Translations under genes and position numbers: made by a program
Assembly: GCA_004794785.1 (NCBI GenBank)
Contig: SJOL01001936.1
Span: 43,931 to 107,930, forward strand
Direction: 5' to 3'
Length of the DNA: 64,000 nt
DNA from: Opisthorchis felineus
Taxonomy: Eukaryota; Platyhelminthes; Trematoda; Opisthorchiida; Opisthorchiidae
Notes under the pieces: generated by a model
The model's database searches: none
Told to the model about the DNA's origin: nothing
What the model saw: the letters and a program-made list of their open reading frames with translations, nothing else
In this document: piece after piece, positions 1 through 12,154 of the stretch
How the letters are laid out: the number at the start of each line of letters is the position of its first letter
Position numbering within the stretch: the stretch's first letter is position 1

Positions 1-1552
1 CAAACAATCATGTCACGAGTTATCGGAAGCCAGTTTGGCCGCATAGCATAGGAAATAGTTTTCGCTGCCTGACTTCAGCCAGCTGACGATGGCACACAAC
101 TCTTTCAGATGCCAACATAGGATATTTTCTCCCATTTGCATTGGACTACATAAATAAGCTGTGGACGGTTCGTCCGGTTGTGTGAAATTCCACAACAGGT
201 CAAGAACTATCGCTGATTAGGTTGCTCGACAGGCTGCCAAATCCATCTAATGAGCTTAATCCCCGCATGATTCAAAGCTGCAGTCCTGACCTAATGATGC
301 GCAAGGAGCCTGTTAGAAGTAATGTAATAACTAAACAGTGGGTTGTGTCACAGTAACAGCATTGTCACTAAAATGTACGAGTAAGAGGAAAGTCAAGGAT
401 ACTAAGATCCTACAACCAAGTAGGAAAATCAGAAAGGCGGTGAGAATCAACACACACTTCAAGACGTCAACATCAGGTTGCTACATTTACGGAACAGGCA
501 GCTTGTTAGATATTCCAAGCCATCGAAAACGCTTTCCCTCCTGCCTGTCGGAGTAAGACAGGCACTCCTAGTTTCCCCTGCGTCAAAGTGGACTCTTGCT
601 CACTAGTTTCGTATGAACATTTTGGCACCCGTACACTGTTGGTGGGTAGGTTACGCTTTTCTTCAAAAGGTGTGTTGAGGTGACCACAAAGAATTCACTC
701 AACCGGCATATCGAAATCGATCTTTTTCGGGCACCGCAACGACCGAGAGACCATCAAATCAATGGTGACACTGAGTCAGCCGCCGCCATCAGACCGACGG
801 ACCAGGAAACGGGACTCAGTGTGGAGACAAACGAACAAAGTAAAGGCGGAAGGGGTCAAGCCTCAAGGCTACACGGACATCCACCAATAAGAGAACAGGT
901 CAAAGAACAAGCCAATAGGAACTTTCACCCAAGCGACTAATGATAGGTCAGGGGTGATTTATGTGAGTAGACGCTATACAACTTCATGTACGCGCAAAAA
1001 CCACGCACTTCCACCCGCAAAACAAAGTGGCAGTATTCAGGCATCGATAAGCTCTATGGAGCAAAGTCCATGTGATTTCGGCCGAATGAACGAAGCAAGG
1101 TGGAGATAGATTATTGGCCGGCGGACTGCCACGCACAAAACGACTGTGATGAGTTACACATTTAGTTATGTAATGGTGGAAAATTACACTGATCACCAAA
1201 GTGTACCCATTTCGCCATTAGGTTGCGCACAAAAGTAGTATTTGAACATGTATCTGATCGCTTGCATTATTTGTCCACTTCTCTGAAGGTTTTCTGCAAC
1301 CTTGCCATGCCAGTGAGCTCGTGCTTTTCAAACTGAGTTCGTGAAACACCGCACAGAGTCCATTGCCAACGACCCTATTCACGTCACTGTACGCTTTACA
1401 TCGTGCTGGCTGACTACGCTTTGTCATTCAAGCTCAAAAAGCAACTAAATACCAAAGCAAGATGGCATAGAACAAGTTCACGTTACCAAACGTGAAAGCC
1501 CTAATCTTGTGTGCAAGTGTAGGAAATGTTGCTAAGACGGGCTGTTGTATAC

Positions 1553-1589
<37 letters not shown>

Positions 1590-1796
1590 ACGGGTAAAAA
1601 GTCGATGTCTGCACACGTCACTGAACCAGTGCCCACCAAGGACAACCTGAAAAGGAAACGTCTGGGGTGTTTGATTAAGGGGATCAAGCTCCATCAACTC
1701 ACTTTAGCAGCTCAATGTGAACCAATGCTCGAAGGACTTGAGAATATGGTTTTCACATTCCGCAACGCGGATCAATAAGGTACACAGAAACACTGT
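1..1796. other. Non-coding, left edge
   Basis: Expected BTBD9 intron sequence. No conserved exon was recognised on either strand; only short chance ORFs and the AT microsatellite. Confidence 0.4.
1555..1588. repeat. (AT)n microsatellite
   Basis: About 33 bases of uninterrupted AT dinucleotides. Confidence 0.95.
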
Positions 1797-1873
1797 GCCT
1801 ACCTGATGAGTCCCAAAAGGGGCGAAACCGGTGGTGGGCTGTAGAGTTTGCAGCGACCTCATGAGTAGTAGGC
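1797..1873 (+). ncRNA. Hammerhead ribozyme (type I topology)
   Basis: All core elements are present in order. Stem I 5' strand GCCTAC (1797-1802) is followed by the box CTGATGA (1803-1809). Stem II is GTCCC-AAAA-GGGGC (1810-1823), then GAAAC (1824-1828). The cleavage triplet is GTA (1865-1867) and the stem I 3' strand GTAGGC (1868-1873) pairs fully with 1797-1802. Stem III is minimal (AC with GT), closing a loop of about 36 nt that has its own small hairpin (GCTG/CAGC). Minimal stem III hammerheads are known from Penelope-like elements and flatworm SINEs. Cleavage would occur after A1867. The host repeat was not identified. Confidence 0.75.
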
Positions 1874-3743
1874 TCTACCAAATAAAAATGCCTTGCTTTC
1901 ACACCAGATTATTTTGGTGTGTTGACGCGATACAACCTCATTTGATAAAGTGCAGTTGGGCAGCACGGTAGGTTGGGTTGGTAGTCCTCAAGTCCCGTGA
2001 GTTTTGTTGACTTGACAAGGTCATAGAAGGTTTTGGAGGGAGTAGCAGATCAACTTAGACGACCAAATCCCTGTGGAAGCGCACGGCTCATTTCCATGTG
2101 AGCGGTTAATGCGACTTTTTTCGACAAGTAAGTATGTTTGAAGTAGTAGAAAAGTCAGTTTGAACAACTGGCTCCTATTTGTGTCTATTTGCCTATGTGT
2201 CTATGTGTCTATTTGGAGGGGCAACAAAAACCAACGTTCCCTCGAGAACAGTCCGGTAAATCATTAAGTACTCAGACTGCCTCACTCAGCTCTAGTTGAA
2301 ATAGTCAATCCACTGAATACCGAAACAAGTAGGCAGAACTTCATGTTACTTATCACTCAGAAAGCAGCCCAGGTGATTAGAATCACATGAAGTTGGATGT
2401 GGGGGTCCTCGTGTGAACTGCATGTAGGCCAAGCGTTCCCGTCTATACATAAAAAAAGCAAGATAACTCGTTGATGGTTTCATCTGTTTTTGATGCTACA
2501 TATCCAAACTGCCCAGAAGGATGAAGATAGGGCTTCATTCAACTGCACCAATACAACCAAAGGGCATCTATCATTTTTAATTGCGAGTGCACATCCAAAT
2601 AGGATGACGCCTCCGACCACAGATATGGGAATACCCGAAACATCAGAGCTTTAAGATGGATCCACCCTAGTCTTGATATAAAACCCGTCGGAAGCTTGGG
2701 CGAAGAAATTCGAAATCGGATTCAACAAGAAAGCATGAATTCAAAAGTGTTCAAGAATGGAGGGAAAATTTGTGGAGACCTTTTGAGATCCGTCTGTAGA
2801 AAAAGCTGGAATGTAGATATCCCGTTGAGTTCAGTGCGACTCGCTACACAAAAACGAAAACTAAAGTAGCCCAATGTGTATTTCGCTTTGTGGCATCCTT
2901 TGCGCTATCATGTCCCTAATGATGTTTACAAAGGTGTTTCGAAGTTTTTTTTTGTTTTCTGTTAGAAAAATGGGATGTTGGAACAAAAAATTGAGCCGTG
3001 GATTGTGAACACAGATATTTGCCACAAAAATGATGTCAGGAATAGTTAATCGGAAGAGTGGCCAGACCGTAAATCTACACTGTTTGTTATGGAGACCCTT
3101 TCTCCTGTAGCGTGATTTATAGCCCGTCGGGATACTAAGCCACCCACTCCGATGCGCTACAAATTTCCACCGAGTTTTATCTCAATGAGCAATAGTAACA
3201 TCAGAAGGTAGTATCAGGTCAGTGAGACAGTCACGTGACTTTTGCCGATTCACTTATTCCACCCCAATTAAATTAGGCCGATTTTAGGCCATGAGATCTC
3301 TTGTGCACATTTCCATCACAGCTCAAAAGCTACACCTGCGACATTAGGCGGGTTTATTGATCCATTGACTGGGGGGGAGAGAGTACGGAATATCAACAGT
3401 CACCATAAATTGAAGAAGTCAGAAGTCGCAAGCTGTTCTATGGACGACGGACAGTTTTTATGGACAATTGGTGAATCATGGAAACACAAATCACATGCTT
3501 GAAATACAGGTCTCGTTTCCAATCGGTTTTCGACCAACAGGTTGTACATTGCGATAAAACAATACCAATAAAATAAATGGACCGAGGTCTACAAACCACC
3601 ACTGCGAGTAGCAAAGACACGCGTGAGCTGACAAAACGTACATATGCACGTCTGGATAAAGCAAACGGATGAATCATAACAAAGATGCGCCCAAGAAGTG
3701 GCTGAAACAAGGATAAGCGGAAGAGCAGCGACAAATCTCTCAC
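1874..3743. other. BTBD9 intron downstream of exon 3
   Basis: I looked for the rest of the BACK domain (RLPLMSL-like) and for the discoidin motif (LLWDRDSRSY-like) on the minus strand and found neither. No recognised repeat apart from the ribozyme just to the left. Confidence 0.4.
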
Positions 3744-3972
3744 CTGTGCTTCCAGACTTTTCTCTGACGAGAGCCAAAGTTTCAGAGCCTGTCTCCGAGG
3801 AGATACCACTTTTACACACACTGTCCTGATTTTGGTCTGTTATGGGTGGTAGGTACAAACCGGAGCGCGTACTTGACTCTTTTGTAGTTCGAAACCAAGC
3901 ACAAAGACTTCGGAAGATATCGATTTCCGAGGCACAAAAGCTATCCCGCGAAAGAAGACGTTCGACAGCAGG
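3744..3972 (-). CDS. BTBD9: BTBD9 orthologue, coding exon 3 (BACK domain)
   Basis: The exon starts after CTGCTGCCTTCAG and ends at an ACAG/GTGAGAG donor, giving 76 codons plus one base. The peptide begins PAVERLLSRDSFCASEIDIF and continues RSLCAWF. This is the BACK-domain signature of BTBD9 (human RDSFAAPEKDIFLALLNW). Exon 2 ends in phase 0 and this exon begins in phase 0, so the reading frame continues exactly. About 40 low-complexity, Ser/Thr-rich residues after CAWF have no counterpart in human BTBD9 and look like a lineage-specific insertion. The intron before it is about 8 kb and holds a near-complete LINE plus a SINE about 120 bp upstream of this exon. The next exon was not found between here and base 1. 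Confidence 0.85.
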
Positions 3973-4093
3973 CTGAAGGCAGCAGGTTGACGCCAGATGA
4001 AAAGGTAAAATTATGTATTAACTTTATGGAAGATAGACGGACACAAATCAGCAGTTATAAGGAAAAACAACTCGATGGCTCGATAGTAAAAAA

Positions 4094-4268
4094 ACGTTCA
4101 GCTGTAGCACCCTTTCGGTACCCAACTGCCATGCCACCCAAAGGAAGCACAAGGGATACTGCCAGGTTGCCCAAGCTGAGGCAGGGGAAGTCGAGAGGCA
4201 GAGGTCGGGTTCGAACTACGGACCTTCCGGTCAGTAAATTCGCGCTTTAACCACTGAGCCATCTCACT
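4094..4268 (-). repeat. tRNA-derived SINE, copy 1
   Basis: On the minus strand the head reads GATGGCTCAGTGGTTAAAGC (A-box-like), then GACCGGAAGGTCC and GTTCGAACC (B box). A body of about 110 bp ends in CACCGAAAGGGTGCTACAGC. The same unit occurs at 16.1, 17.3, 27.2, 31.1, 33.7 and 60.3 kb. This copy sits about 120 bp upstream of BTBD9 exon 3, on the same strand as the gene. Confidence 0.85.
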
Positions 4269-6249
4269 CGGTAGTGCTGTGGGAAAAAGTGTAGATGAGC
4301 TGAAACCAACGCACCATAGGAATTCGCATAACTGGGTCAATAGAATTAGCGAGAATATGGACCAAAGAGCTACACATGCTGAGCTAACACCCACTGAGTA
4401 GATTAGCGAATCCTGCGCATTGGAAAAACAATCAAGCAATGAGTTGGTTAACTCAACGACCGATTTACGTCATCTAATTTCCTCCCACATGTACCACAAA
4501 CATGCGAATAAGAAGAATTGAATACAACCCTCATTTACACGTGAAGCACAAGATTCATTCCTGAGGATGATATTCCTTACCACTTGATATGAAGATTCTA
4601 TGCTGAGGGGATGTATACTGTGAAGAGCAGCGGACGATATGTTGTAAACATCAGGCGAATATCCCCTGCAGAGGAAACAGGAGCATATAAGTTTTCAAGG
4701 CGACAGATAATTTGGGTACGCACGTCGGGAGTGAAGCCCACAACCTTGACCCTATGAGAAGCTATATGTAAACTGAAAGTGCAAACTGGCGACAAATCCC
4801 TAGTTAGCAGAGGCCAAACTGTGATAATTCGTGCGTAGTTGTGATGGAAAACTGCAGCAGCGGCAATCGTCACCCCACTGTACGCGTCTCGCGCAAAGTT
4901 TGCAGTCAAATTCCACAATCCTGAGCGTCATCACATCAATGACAAAAGGTAAAAGTCATGCTACAAGCGACCTAACGAGGTCCCATTGTAGTCTTCTCTG
5001 GGACAGGTAAAAATGGGACACAGCTGCGATAATATACTGCAAAGTATTCCTGCGTTACTACCTACATACACATTTCTCGAAAGTGTAAAGCGACGTGTTC
5101 CAGTGGAATCTCGTACTTCCACGACAAAGACCATTCTAACGACCTGATCGAAAAGACGTCGCTGGATGCTTGAATTTTCAGTACACAAAGCAACTGTGGA
5201 TTGACAGACATCTGACAAAGCACCGAAATTAGTCAATCATGTGAACAGACCGAAGGCCATGAATAACTGAGAGTAGCCACGTGGAAGAATGACATGTCAC
5301 ATGCAAGGCTATCAAAAGCTTAGTTCAGGTATAAACATCGATCTGTGCTGAGGATGAAAAATCGTCTAGCAGACAAGCAACCTTTCTTCAGACGCCCACA
5401 GCAATGGATTAAAACTGAGAAAAACAAAGCTCGTGACATGTGAGAACAAGCACGATCCAACTAAATGGCCTTTACCCCCTATTCACGAGAAACGCAGAAC
5501 CTTGGGAATAACACTTGGCGGCCCTGAAGCAGTCCAACTTCCAGATAAATTTCGCCGCGCGCACTAAGGCAAGAAAGCCACTCCATTACTGCTTTATACG
5601 AGGAGATCAGAACCACTAAACCTGTAAACACCTAAGTGATATAAGACAATACTGAAATGCTACGGCGAATGACCTAAATACAGTCTAACCACATTGACTG
5701 TTGAAGGTTAGTTGGGAGCACATTCAGAAAATTTCACCACCGCAGAAGGGTGCACGATTTATCATGAACTAAAGGAAGGCAAAATCTTCAGCGGTTAGGA
5801 CTACTTCTAAGGCAAATTATTCTTGCAGAACCCAGTTACGCAGACAGAGCTCTTTCGAACGACCGTGTGCTGATGTTTTATAATCCTAGGTTTCAAAGTA
5901 GCGTTTAATGACTCCATCCTATGCAACGCATTTTTAAATGATTCGGTTGCTGTCCGTCCAATTGCCCATTTACATGACAACATCCTCAACAGGAAAATAC
6001 CACTGACTAAATTTCAACAAATCTAACGGAATGCTGGACAGGCACTGGGGAAACACATCAGATTGATCCACCGGATGGGTTTTGGTATACTTTATATCAA
6101 TCGAAGCGACGGTAGCTCTTGGACTACTATGGCCCCAAACAGTTTTACAGGATCGGATGGGTCTTCCGAAGCCTGAGGCACATAAAGCAACTCAATTTAC
6201 TTTGGAGTAATTTATGCTTTGCGGAAAACTTTTCCGTTTTTGTGGTTTA
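4269..6249. other. BTBD9 intron 2, unassigned
   Basis: Minus-strand ORFs at 4598-4918 and 4961-5236 have no recognisable similarity and no paired splice sites in phase with the gene. Probably old repeat sequence. Confidence 0.35.
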
Positions 6250-6610
6250 TAACACCAGACACTCAATCAGGCGATCTGGATAAAAACTGATGACAACGCC
6301 ATTGACGTCGATTGGTAGCGTCTACAGCAATGCACAGGGAAGATCATGCGGACTCCATCTTGGAAGATAAGTTGCACCGACAATACCCAGACCTCTCGTA
6401 ATTGCTTTCATCTCCTCTGACAAGTCAAGGGCTCACTACCTCTCTGCTTGCGCCACTTTGAATTAGGCAGGAGAAACAACACTGTTGTCGGCAGACGACA
6501 ATTCGGCATGTACAACAGCTGGCCAGAACAACAAAGCTCTCGGTGCTTGGCACATTCTTCGATTGAAGTCCCCACCGCACGTCCGAATACTCATTGTCTA
6601 AGTGACGCGC
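6250..6610 (-). mobile_element. RTE-type LINE, 3' end fragment
   Basis: The sequence resembles, on the minus strand, the 3' end of the LINE at 28.75-29.2 kb: a segment rich in remnants of the C-terminal SEWRK/GWGPRD region, ending near the CAATCAGGCGATCTGGAT block. Frames are broken. It lies in BTBD9 intron 2. Confidence 0.55.
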
Positions 6611-7780
6611 TTAAGGTCATTTGACACAAGCTTATGAGCTGCCGTTGAGGGAAAACAGGTATCGGAGACCTGAACGCGGGTCAGTTCCATTGCCCGTACA
6701 AGCCACGTCTGCCAACAAAAAAGCTCGCGCTATAGCCGGGCAGCCTTGTCACCATAGTTGTCTTGAACTAGAAAGCGCAATTGGAGCCTTAGAGATTAGA
6801 CGTAGTTTGTTGCTGGATTTGTAGAAGTCACATCACTTTATTTTGAACAGTCCACCTGTCCCGACAATTATTCCGGTAAGTAAACACCAAAGGGGGGAGG
6901 AATGGAACCGAGTTACGTTCTTGTTAGAGCTCCCCAACAGTGCATATACCTGGTCGTGTCGGGGTGTGAAACCCGCGTATCTGACATACGATGTGAGTGT
7001 GTTACCACTATCCCACCAGCGCGTTCTGGACGCACCTGAACTACCACGTATTATACTACACATTACACATTATTGGATTGTTTTTACCTGCCAAGCTTTA
7101 TTTGAAGCCTATACAACTTCCAGCACATATAAGACGCTCCACAAACTTTAGGGGCTATGCAAGGATTGTAAGCGGCGTGTTCAGTGATTGCGTATGCATT
7201 CTGTGGATGAAGAGCGCATTCACGTGATTGATGTACGGCTGATACGCTCTTGAAGAGCACCACGTAGCCAGGCTTCTTCCGTTATTAAGGAAGTAAAGCA
7301 TGAAAACAGTTTGCGGTCAGCAGATAGCCGAAGCATTCGTTTGCCGTATGTACCAATTCCAACCCAACCGAACTGATTCTCACTTCCGCTAAATCAGCGC
7401 ACTTGTGCAAACACGAAAATATCTGAGCCAGTAGCCCGCCGTAACAGGGCACTCAAAGTGTCACAAAAACTGTATGTGATGGTAACAGCGCTATAGCCTG
7501 TTGAATAGTGAGCAGGAGAGTTAAGCAGATAGCGATCAAATTCTCTTTCGTGACAGCCTTCGTCAGACACCGCTAAACGAACCTTCTAAAGGCGACTATC
7601 AGAAGTGACCTGTGGCTAAGAACGATATAGGCCTTCGCATATCCTGTCATAGCGGTCTCTAGATCGCCCGAAGCGAGTGGACAACGACGAGTCAGTTAGC
7701 TCAACGATTATGCTTGTATCGGGAATCCTTGAATCCAGTGTACAACATGGACCAGACTCACATGAGCCCGGTGTGCATAA

Positions 7781-10700
7781 TCGTCATCATCACAATTATC
7801 ATCATCAGCTGCGAGAACCGCATACTTGCCGTACATTGGTTCTGGCTGCCACAGCCTCGTTCACCGATGATTTGGGAGGTGGGTAGATAGCTGCGCATTT
7901 GAGGCAGTAGCTGATATAATTGATGCGCAAATACAGTGTTGTCAGTGGACTTTTAATTGGGGAGATTGGGAGGGGAGCTCCACACTGAAGGCAACAGCTT
8001 GGATACGTGAGCGTCATTAAGGGCGCGACTGACAATTTCTCTAACCATCTCGGGGTCCCCATCCTTGGAGACGGCAACGAGCAGCACAAGTGAGTTTGTT
8101 GGTAATGCTAACGGCTTTCATACTTTCATGCCAAGTCATTGTTTGACTTCTCCTGGCTCGTTTCCACCCTTCACGTGGTTGTGCGAAGAGTCCTTCGAGG
8201 AATTCGGTCGACTGGCATACGGAGCACGTGACTAAGTCAGCGCAACGTATGGAGTGTGATCAGTTCATCTATCGTTGGCGAGTTATTTCTTCCGAGAACC
8301 ATTCGACGTACTTCAGCACCACTGATCTGGTGTTCCCACCAAACTCGGGCAACGCTCCGGAGACAAAGATGGTCAAGAACTGAAAGCCTTTTGACGTCTT
8401 CAACGCGCAGTGGCCAGGTTTCTGAACAGAGTATAGTAATATAATAGTAATAGTAATATAGTACTAATACGGAGCGCACCACAGCATTGTAAACTCGACC
8501 CTTGACGGATAAGCTGATGCCACGCCAACACCACAGGTGATACAGGTTTACGAAAGCTGCTCTGGCCTTCCCAATCGTACTTGCCTAGACCACCACAACT
8601 GATACAGCTGCCCAAGTAGATAAATTTGTCTACTACCTCAATCGGCTCATCGGCAAGCACGAGGCTAGGGTGAGAGCCCACGCAGTCTTGCAGCAACACT
8701 TTACACTTTGCAGGTGTGAAGCGAATGCCAAACCGTGAAGTTGAATTATTTAGATTATTTAATAGTGCTTGCATTACCATGATTTCAGATCAAAGAAGAG
8801 CTATGTAGTCTGCGCATTCGATATCTGTGAGCGAACGCCCCTGGATCACTTTGACCCTACAGATATTAGAGGCTGGTAGTGAGTCTTCCATTAGCGTATC
8901 AGTGACGAAGTTGTTTAGGAAAGGTAAAAGAGGATAGCCCTGCCTGAAACTACTTGATGTGGTGAACTCAAGCCAGATCTTCCCATAGACATAGACATGT
9001 CCGCAGAATTTGGCGTACAGTGCCTTAAGGAGGGTCAAGAATTTATGGGGAACAACTTTGCTCCACAGACACTGCCATAGTGTATGACGGTCCACCGAGT
9101 CAAAGGCAACTTTAAAGTCAAGGAAGACAACCATTGTTGGTCGCTGGGAGCAGTGTCGCTATTCCAGGATTTATCGGAGGGTTAAAATGTGATAAATGCA
9201 TCCTCTTGCAGGACTGAACCCAGCTTGGTTTTCACGGATCTGTCTTTCCCCGTGTTCAGTCAACCTCCAAGGGATAAGACCAGAGAGCATCTTCGGTGCC
9301 ACAGCTATCAGACTGATGCCACTGTGGTTTCCACACAGCGTCCGCGTACCCTTTTTGAAGATAGGAATAACTGTCGACATGCCCCATTCTGCAGGCACTT
9401 TCTCTTCACTCCATATCGCACCAACGAGTTTTGTTACATGGGCCACGAGGAATTCTCCGCCTTCTTTGAACCGGGTTGGATACAAACCGTCCGGTCCTGA
9501 TGCCTTCTCACGTTTAAGCACGGATATTTCGTACTTTATTTTTCTTTTGACGGGCGATTAAGGTTTACATTCCATTCGCCCGTATGCACCACCTCAAGAG
9601 GCTAAACTGTCCTTCGAAGTGTTCGGCCCATCTTTCCAGTCAACGTTTTTTGCGAGTGAATTAATGGGCCATCTTTTTCACTTTTCGTTTCACTGGTCGC
9701 TGCTTTCCTAGGGCGTCGATAGTATCAATTGATAAACGGCACGGTTGTTTCCGGTATCAGAAACATTTTCCATCTCCAGAGATTTCGATTTCACCAAAGC
9801 TCTCGGTCTTTCCTTCACTATTTCACTTTTGAATGCTTATTGTTCGAAAAACGAGCCCGGATAACCCTAGATAGGAAGTATCCTTCTCAGCATCAGAGCT
9901 GCATAAGCCGACAATACAAACAGGCACCGCTTTTTATGTCGAGAGGCATTGAGCTGGATAACCGGATGGCGCAGAGAAGACTGTTCACTGGAATTCAATC
10001 CAGCAAAGCGCGTTCGTCCTTGGCGTTTTGAGAATAACCACGCTTCGGCCTTGTATGTGTGTTTCGGAGACACAGCATACATCAATTTTAAGGGAGTATA
10101 AGGTTTCAGCTAGCATTACCTGCTTGCCAATTTAAAATAGAGTACGGACGTTGAAAGCTCCTATGTAGAAAGGATCTAGTGGATTTAGCAAAGTGTTATT
10201 TCGTTTATTGTTAATTGGAGGCGGGGAGAATAAGGCTCTTCAGCCAGATTACTGACAGTCAAATGACTCGGCAACGTCTGCTTGTGTGGCAGGAAGGGAT
10301 TGCGAAGGGACATCGGTGGACACAGAACTGTGCGGGCAAATAATACTACCCAGGCCAAAGAAGGGAGTTTGATTGAGGCACCCCATTTTGAGCCCCTGAT
10401 CCAAGTCTGATCCACAAAGCAGTGGGAGGATATCGGATTTTGTTCGGGGACCTTGCCCCTAGCCTCTGACTCAAAAGTCTGACCCGCGAGGCAGAGGGCA
10501 GTAGGGTTTTCTTTGGGGGCCCTTTCCGGAGCCGATGACTCAATGGTTCGAGTCGCTCGGCTGTCTAACCCGAGGGCACAGGGCGTAAGGCATTAGTGTC
10601 TCACTCCTGAGGCGGCTGCGCACAGCAGATGCCTTTTGAGCAGCACCAGACTCTTTGATTTTAAAAGTATTTCGGCGCTATTGAATAATGTGCAGGCCCA

Positions 10701-11170
10701 GCGTGCGCGAAAGTGCAGCCTGTTCTCTTGCTTGCTTCAGAGCGTGAAATTTGGAGGAAGAGAGATACCAGGCGAAGTGGTTAGAGTGATTTCAAGATGT
10801 TTAAGGTTGACGCACCTAGGAGCGATGCAAAACGAGTAGGGTCGTCAGTCCTTACGGATGGGCCTAAGGGGGATAAACCTGTTGCCAGGATGAAGGAGAA
10901 AAAGCATGCTGAAGAGGAAAATGGAGGCGTTAGCGGCAGCATGTTTAGGTCTACCCACCCTGCTGTATGCAGCAAGTAAGGTGACCCGGCTGATGACACT
11001 ACACGAAAGCCGATGTGGCATGAGATTAATCTGGCCGTGTGAACCATGGTTGTATGCAAGATTGGGTATTTTCAGAGGGCCACGATCTAGATAGGAGGAC
11101 GATTAGGGTCCTCAACCAAAGTCTTTGGCTCAAAAGCCTAACACAAGGATGACTGTTTGATCTGGAGTTT
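7781..11170 (-). mobile_element. Near-complete RTE-type LINE (5' region, EN, RT, 3' tail), decayed
   Basis: Reading right to left on the minus strand: the 5' region (11170-10797) is shared with copies at 34.2, 41.7 and 63.4 kb. A second 5' block (10640-10345) is shared with 54.4 kb. An apurinic-type endonuclease remnant (ALCWIEFQ; LNASRHKKRCLFVLSAYA) lies at 10085-9867. Reverse transcriptase follows at about 9521-8240, with ASGPDGLYPTRF, FKKGTRTLCGNHSGISLI, FLDFKVAFDSVDR and CADYIALL where YADD is expected, then the C-terminal ETWPLRVEDVKRLSVLDH and ITLHTLR. The 3' end has (GAT)n-like repeats at 7781-7808. Stops and frameshifts show it is dead. It occupies much of BTBD9 intron 2 on the gene's own strand. 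Confidence 0.85.
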
Positions 11171-11929
11171 AGGGCATAACACACGTTCTAACCCCCAACG
11201 TGGATGGCTAGGAGACTGTGTCAGCTAAACCTTTAACCTGACATGAACTATGGTGTCGTAATGACAGACCCCAGTATACCTGAATGTATCACGGAGGCGA
11301 ATGAACGTCATACGAGAGCAAGGTCGTCTTTTCCTGATGAAGGTGCCAAGTATGCCAAGTATGCGGCTTTGAGGAGAGGATAAGCAACACTGCTAACCCA
11401 ACAATTACATCAGACAGTGGCACAGCTAAGATATCATGCTGTTCTGGAAATCCAAATCAGTTACTTGAAAGGTGAACGAGACCTCATAGTGGCAATATGG
11501 TTGGAAGTAAACTTAGAATCTGGAAGGACCTCGGTATTCAGTGCCACTGTCCTATGTTCCGGACTGAACAGAAATAAAATGATCGTGACTGAGGAATGTG
11601 AAATAAAATAGACACTATTGGGGCTGTAGTTGGGACGAAAACGTGTTTAAAAAGCTGTCATTTGTGCAGTTTCGCAGTCTAGGTGATTGTCACTCTTGTC
11701 TTAAAACATAGTCTTAAAATTGAAGTGGACAAGTCAACTGTAGAAACCAATGAGATATCAATGACCTCCTCCAGAGAGTGACTGACGGGAAACCATCCAG
11801 AGGAGTGGCCTCAATTCAAAGGTATTCCTCCCAGAAGGGCACTGCAGACAGACATTAATCTTCGGTTGGTGTTACCGTCCGAACACTGATCGTTGAAACC
11901 GAAGGAACAAGCACAAGGGGTACACCTAC

Positions 11930-12154
11930 CTGGGACAGATGAAGGAAATGTGGGCTAAACAACGGAGCTGGTGCAATACCGTCCAGAAACTTCAGGCAAG
12001 CGTTGATAAGCTCTTCCAAACCGTACATCACAGCCAGATTGTAGATTAGCCATACATTGGACAGGCGCAGCGAATGCGTCAGGTGAGCAGACAGGGCAGT
12101 TTCCAGACTACGAAAATCGTACTGGTGCGCCAAACCCAACACGTCCAGCATGGT
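11930..12154 (-). CDS. BTBD9: BTBD9 orthologue, coding exon 2 (start of BACK domain)
   Basis: This exon encodes 75 codons between a pyrimidine-rich acceptor (CCACCTCATAG, ending at 12155) and a CAG/GTAGGT donor at 11929, phase 0 on both sides. The peptide begins TMLDVLGLAHQYDFRSLE and ends PHFLHLSQ. It corresponds to the BTBD9 segment linking the BTB domain to the BACK domain (human LLDFLSLAHKYGF to FLSLSK). It joins exon 1 directly in frame across a 3.4-kb intron that carries a dead LINE fragment. The join is about two residues shorter than in human BTBD9. Conservation and intact splice sites argue for a functional exon. Confidence 0.88.

Noticed and set aside
1801..1860. Minus-strand reading FWDSSGRHSVSVYL, briefly considered as the BTBD9 discoidin motif LLWDRDSRSYSY
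   Set aside because: The similarity is to a few residues only, and the plus strand of the same bases forms a complete hammerhead core.
4200..4268. tRNA gene
   Set aside because: The A and B boxes belong to a dispersed SINE seen seven times; acceptor arms do not pair.
4598..5236. Two minus ORFs in BTBD9 intron 2, tested as discoidin exons
   Set aside because: They lie upstream of exon 3, where discoidin exons cannot be, and they lack the LLWD and RIVGTH motifs.
8430..8465. TAA/TAG-rich stretch as a possible regulatory element
   Set aside because: A short AT-rich expansion inside decayed LINE reverse transcriptase, without further structure.
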